A DNA stretch of 64,000 nt from Berberis thunbergii (taxonomy: Eukaryota > Streptophyta > Magnoliopsida > Ranunculales > Berberidaceae): NCBI GenBank assembly GCA_003290165.1, contig QNQO01009173.1:177501-241500 (forward strand). The letters run 5' to 3'. The first letter of the stretch is position 1. Each line of letters starts with the position of its first letter. The notes under the pieces are model-generated. The model made no database searches and was not told where the DNA came from. It saw only the letters and a program-made list of their open reading frames with translations. Position numbers and translations under genes: made by a program. This document shows, piece by piece, positions 60,301 to 64,000 of this stretch.

Positions 60301-61624
60301 TGAAAGAGTAGCCGAGACACCTGTGTGACTATTGGGGGGGGGGGGGGTATGTAAAAAATACCCGTTTTGACAAGTATAGGGAATATATGAGGATTTAGGT
60401 TTCAAGGGGCAACATGTATAAAGTAGCAAAGTGTTTACTGAACTCTTGCACAAGCTCTCAAGGCAATACACCTTGACCTTATATATGTGCCAATGTTTAA
60501 AAAACGTATGAAACTCACCTAAAACGCCTTAGAGGTACCATTTTTTTTCCAGTGAGGAGTGAAAAACGTATGTGAGACGTAAAACAATGAGGCGTGAGTT
60601 ACACTTGCATAAATTTAAAAATCATTAACAATAATTGAGGTAGTTTGCTGCTGCTAGATGAAACTATGCCCTAAATTATGTCTATTTCCCCCCCTAAAGT
60701 GAAAATCATGCCTCATAACTTTCTTCTTCTTTTACTTCTTCCGTATTCCGTCTTCGTATTCTTTTCTTTTTCTAAATTATAATCTTAACTTCAAGTTTGA
60801 AACCCTATTGCCCTAAAAGAACGCGAGGACACGAGAAGTGCCATGGGACATGTCATCCACTAGTAATAAATCACAACTAAATTCACTCTTTTGGATTACA
60901 ATAAAAGAAGAGGAAAGTCGTTCTTTTGGATCACAACTTCATCGTCTCTCTTGCTATCTTTATCATTCCTCACCCTCCAAGTTTCTTTCCTCCTTTCCTT
61001 CCTTCCTTTAGGACTTCACTTTCCGGTAAAGGTCCATCCTAAACTGTCAAAAAGACTCTGCCCTTCATCAGGACCTTATCCACCATCTTCCAAAATCCCG
61101 CCATACATTCGGAAGTAAGTTTGAATTTAGTAGCATGATCATCTAGGTCACCAAGCAACTTTCCAATCCATAAAAACATCCAATTGCATGAGCCTTACTT
61201 CCAAATCAATGAGAACTTCTTCCACGAAACCCGCCACTACATGCACTGTCCCATTTTCAACAATCATAACGAACTCCAACTCTATAAAACACTAGAACTT
61301 GAACTAATCTAAAATTTCCCCCTTTTTACACAATTGTTTCAAAATTCTAACTGGCCTCCTCAAATTACTTATCTAGCTACAAGTTCACTTGGAATCTAGG
61401 GTTTCTGGCATCAAATATAACCAAACCAAATTGAACGTAATTATCTAAAATATATTGCAATGAACTCAAACAGTATGTGAATTAAGATCCAATCAAAATC
61501 AAAGACTCGAACAAAAAAAACAAGTTATCGAATTCGACAGTAAACTAAAATAATCGATTCGGAGAGAAGAAGAAGAAGAACCTGCTCCGACAAGGAGGGT
61601 GACCTTCCCTAACGGAAGCGCCAT
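51370..61624 (-). CDS. DUF1664 family protein, 345 aa, 14 exons
   Basis: Plant-specific DUF1664 proteins (often mislabelled bZIP-like) have an N-terminal membrane region and a coiled-coil body; their biochemical role is not established. Exons: 61582-61624, 56750-56826, 55926-56003, 55681-55756, 54578-54645, 53716-53817, 53200-53289, 53017-53091, 52904-52936, 52741-52821, 52467-52517, 51989-52060, 51613-51639, 51370-51534. All phases agree (1,038 nt including TAG). The N-terminus is hydrophobic (MALPLGKVTLLVGAG, then ILGSVLA); a second membrane helix is IGIPVVVVIIVGYGYIWW in exon 5. Exons 6-10 give the conserved amphipathic core (SDMMFATRRSLTDACSSVGK, SSRIDRVDCNIDECAELT, LRGDLRTFTVDVESVHRAV, ETKISRIEGKQ). 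The tail is Ser/Pro-rich and ends FPSLSAPFSFQNP. The exon 8 donor (TTG|GTCCTT) is weak. No break seen. Confidence 0.88.
58110..58243 (+). pseudogene. Second LINE 3' end with (GAT)n tail
   Basis: The nucleotide sequence parallels 22345-22465: GAGTTTGGATTAGGCGA, ATGTGGGAAGACCTCATTGC, then AAAATACATGTAGCCGACC and GGGCTTTGATGATGATGATG. Only the last 40-50 codons of ORF2 remain, out of frame. Heavily 5'-truncated. Confidence 0.75.
59590..60610. repeat. Segment rich in GCCTCAGGCG-type words
   Basis: AAAACGCCTCAGGCGTGAGGCG (about 59621-59642) and TAAAAACGCCTAGAGGTCGCC (about 60218-60238) bracket AT-rich DNA. More AAACGCCTTAGAGG and GAGGCGTGAG words follow to 60600. A related fragment (AAAAAGCGAGGCTTGCC) lies at 45413-45429. 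It looks like overlapping remnants of a DNA transposon family, but boundaries are not definable by eye. Confidence 0.4.
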
Positions 61625-63085
61625 GCCCGGCACGTGAGTCCTCCTCCTTCTTCTTCTTCTTGATGAGCTAGCTAGCTGGTATGTACGAATGAATCAAAGC
61701 ACCATTGAAGCGAATCGAATCGAAAGGTTTTTGGTCTTCTTCTTCTTCTTCTTCTTCTTGCACTGAGAAGAGAAAGAGGAATCAACGGAACCCAGTTGTT
61801 GTGTTTTCTCTGTATCGGCAAATTGTTTTGGGCTTAAATTGAGTTATTGTCCAGCTGAACTTTCTTGAACCAAGTCCGCTTCATTTTAGGATTATACTGT
61901 CCAGCCCAAAATCGATAGAAACAAACAAGCCGGCAGGGTTTGAAACTATGAATTTGTGATGACATCCGTCACACGTCTATCGCTGAGCCGGTACCTCATT
62001 AGCAGAGTTACTATTTACTATTTGTACCGAGATGACTCCCTTTAGGCAGGTGATTCATATGTCACAAGAGTTTATTTAGGCAGTCAAACTTTAAAGTCAT
62101 TCTTTACCAAGTTCGGGTGTTTTTATACTTTTACTCGTTCTTTTTAAAACACAACTACAAACATTATCCATAAAATAGATAAAAATGTAAAAAAAAAAAA
62201 AAAAATTCAAAATCTAACTAAAAAGTAGCTATAAAGTCTGACTGCCTAAATTTGAGAATGTCAAAATGGTGAATACATGGTGTTGTAGTTTAAGCTTTTT
62301 AAATATATTTGGGAGTGTCGATGTGGTTTGGTTAATTTATTGTGGATGTGGTGTGATTGTTGCAGGGTGCAAATGCTAAGCCCATTGCAACGTTACCCTT
62401 TTTTTGTAAGGGGTGGTGAGCATGTAGCTTATTAAGTGGGTGGTTGCTTATCATTTATGGATTCTTGCAGGCATTCAGGTGGTTAGTTGTTTCTCATTTA
62501 TGGGTTCTTGTTGTAAGCCTCATAGTTGGAGGTCTCTATTGATATAATTACATAATCAAAAGATGTGAACTGAGAGCAATTGTCATATGTTGCATATGTT
62601 GTTAATGAGAGTGTCATATCCAACTAAAGGTTGTTTGAGGGTCCCTCGGATCATATTGCAAAATGGAGTTAAGTGTTTCTGAGTCTCTCAACAAAAGTCT
62701 TGTCTGTCGATGCCTGGCCTAAGCAAAGCAGCCTCTGCAGCATGACACTCTACCGTAGTGTTGTTTAGCACTTTCACTATAATTGGGCTGGCAACTCGTG
62801 CTAGCACCATTGACCGTGAAAATTCCTATAGCTCCATGTTCAAATGATGCAAAAAAGCTATCATAAGTGATAATGATCATTCTGGTGGTGACCGTCTTAG
62901 TGTGAGGGCCAAAGGTTACAAGTGGAATCTCCCTATCAAACTCAGGATTTGGTCGTAAATTAGTTATAATGTGGTGGAGGGAGACCGATTTTTCCGAGTT
63001 GTATTGGTTTTTGTGTTAAGAGTACTCAACATTTCAGACTATAGTGCTCAGTAGTTGGAATTAGATGTCATTAGGTGTTTTTTGT
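61625..63085. other. Promoter side of the DUF1664 gene and intergenic DNA
   Basis: CTT repeats at 61645-61660 and 61735-61760 lie in the expected 5' UTR (GAA-rich on the minus strand). Beyond that, 62430-62510 has a short duplication (TTATCATTTATGGATTCTTG / TTCTCATTTATGGGTTCTTG). No gene recognised. Confidence 0.4.
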
Positions 63086-63192
63086 AAAAATATATATGGA
63101 TTGTTTCTCAATTTGTGCGTGTCATTCTTGCACAGTGGCCGTGCTAATCTTCTCTGTATTGTTCCAATTTTATCCGATGTCTCCGAAGAGAC
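63086..63192 (-). ncRNA. U6 snRNA-like copy, probable pseudogene
   Basis: Minus-strand reading begins GTCTCTTCGGAGAC (the U6 5' stem-loop with a compensated base-pair change), continues ATCGGATAAAATTGGAAC and the invariant ATACAGAGAAGATTAGCA, then CAAGAATGACACGC and AAATTGAGAAAC, and ends at a T-run. This is the full length of U6 (about 102-105 nt). Several changes fall in the internal stem-loop (GGCCACTGTGC where plants have GGCCCCTGCGC). Upstream on the minus strand I see neither the plant USE (TCCCACATCG) nor a TATA at the usual spacing, so expression is doubtful. Confidence 0.8.
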
Positions 63193-63432
63193 GAATGACA
63201 TGAAGTGCTATGCAAGGTGCTATTAGGTGTCATGCAATTGGTGCTATCATGGGTAATTATAGTGGAAGTACAAAATTATTGTGCATGAATGGTGGTTGCC
63301 ATGTAGTTAGTATAAATGTTATACTCCTAACTTGCTTATGAACACAACATAACATAAGCAACATAATTGATAATAGATTGATTATACATGGTGCACATTG
63401 CATAGATGAAATACGTGAAAATGGACATACTA

Positions 63433-63599
63433 CTAATTGAAAACAAACTTTCCGATTGCATCACAAACGTCAGATAGTTTGATCTCACAGGTTAGCTTCT
63501 TTTCTTCTTCATATCCAATCCATTGAAAACCTTTTGCACATTTATTGCATATCGGATGCTTCTTATCTTTAGTGTTTGCTTCATTGGAAGTTAGAGCAT
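63433..63599 (-). CDS. Possible terminal exon of an unrecognised gene (partial)
   Basis: Minus strand: an acceptor-like TTTTACAATTGCAG at about 63600-63613 opens a 55-codon frame to TAG at 63435-63433. It contains KHPICNKCAKGFQWIGYEE and KLTCEIKLSDVCDAIGKFVF, with a CxxC pair. The composition is protein-like, but I cannot assign a family. If real, earlier exons lie right of the window. Sequence just upstream (GAGCATCTGCAA on the plus strand) resembles a common plant transposon terminus, so it may be a gene fragment cut by an insertion. Confidence 0.3.
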
Positions 63600-63613
63600 C
63601 TGCAATTGTAAAA

Positions 63614-64000
63614 GTTAAAACATGCGATGAATCATTCTCTATTTTAACAAAAAGCTAAATCTAGGGGTCTCTCTATTTTTTCACCACTCCAACCACATCT
63701 CTTATTTTAACTTTTTGATCATTATTTAATATATCTTCAACTTTTCTATAACAATTTAATTTTAATTATATTATTATTAATTTCAACTTAATATAATTAT
63801 ATTAGTTTCAATTATATTATTATAATATTTTCAAATATATATTATTATTAATTTCAACTTAAATATATAATATTATTATTTTCAATTATAATATTATTTA
63901 GATACTTTTTTTTTAATTATACTAGTATTAATTTCAACTTAATTTAAATTTGAATAATTAAAATTTTTGGGAGTTTGTTAAAAAAATTAGTATTAATAAT
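63614..64000. other. AT-rich window end
   Basis: From about 63700 the sequence is almost pure A/T, with repeated ATTATTATTAATTTCAACTTAA-type words (about 63765-63950). No gene seen. Confidence 0.5.

Larger units (their letters stand above)
56827..61581 (-). other. Intron 1 of the DUF1664 gene (4.75 kb)
   Basis: Donor GCAG|GTTCTT, acceptor AATCAG|GTATCC. It contains an A-run (57546-57566), a hAT-like terminus CAGGTCTGGCCCTG at about 57729, the LINE tail at 58110-58243, the GCCTCAGGCG-rich segment at 59600-60600 and a 13-base G-run (about 60335-60347). No host gene inside. Confidence 0.8.

Noticed and set aside
60335..60347. Long G-run as a functional G-quadruplex or telomere-like site
   Set aside because: A single homopolymer of about 13 G in repeat-rich intronic DNA; no spaced G-tract pattern and no telomere repeat nearby.

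Overview
This is nuclear DNA from a flowering plant, most likely a eudicot. Genes are split by many short GT-AG introns, the intergenic DNA is AT-rich and full of small DNA transposons and retroelement debris, and every gene I could reconstruct has a plant family signature: an SBP-box factor with a miR156 site, a DUF1664 protein, a plant-type primase subunit and a plant SUMO E1 subunit. The species cannot be named from this window. No bacterial, CRISPR or phage-like system is present.

Layout. (1) 375-4914, minus: a two-exon gene for a 73-residue membrane-anchored protein. Its 4.3 kb intron holds a Tourist-like MITE (1409-1710) and a 1.06 kb non-autonomous hAT element (2940-4002). (2) 5896-11660, minus: an LTR retrotransposon of Copia type with perfect 5-bp target duplications. 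Its internal region keeps only the end of pol (integrase-RT linker joined to RNase H, reverse transcriptase deleted). A tRNA-type SINE (11760-11919) lies just beyond it. (3) 12580-15763, minus: an SPL13-like SBP-box transcription factor, three coding exons, complete, with an in-frame miR156 target in the last exon. (4) 16.7-29.3 kb: gene-poor, holding hairpin MITEs, a 5'-truncated LINE, a second hAT element and decayed repeats. (5) 29352-43046, minus: the DNA primase large subunit (PRIM2/PRI2), 19 coding exons. Exon 9 carries a one-base frameshift. Intron 16 is 7.3 kb and contains a poly(A)-tailed, TSD-flanked chimeric retrocopy joining BAHD acyltransferase exon 1 to a DUF4283/zinc-knuckle ORF. 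(6) 45028-47778, plus: a degenerate copy of SUMO-activating enzyme subunit 1 (SAE1), divergently oriented to the primase gene. (7) 48.3-49.7 kb: a CCA/ACC-rich tract split by an 816-bp hAT element, followed by a 152-codon ORF of unknown nature. (8) 51370-61624, minus: a complete 14-exon DUF1664 gene, with a LINE tail in its 4.75 kb first intron. (9) 63086-63192, minus: a diverged U6 snRNA copy; then a possible terminal exon at 63433-63599.

The intact genes are unrelated housekeeping or regulatory genes, with no operon-like or cluster logic. The most informative signals concern mobile DNA: three hAT elements with exact 8-bp TSDs, the chimeric retrocopy inside the primase gene, a 3' tail shared between that retrocopy and the SINE, and the contrast between one decayed gene (SAE1) and one gene intact except for a single base (primase).

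All exon boundaries come from reading GT/AG sites and phase by eye and from recalled protein families. No alignment was run.
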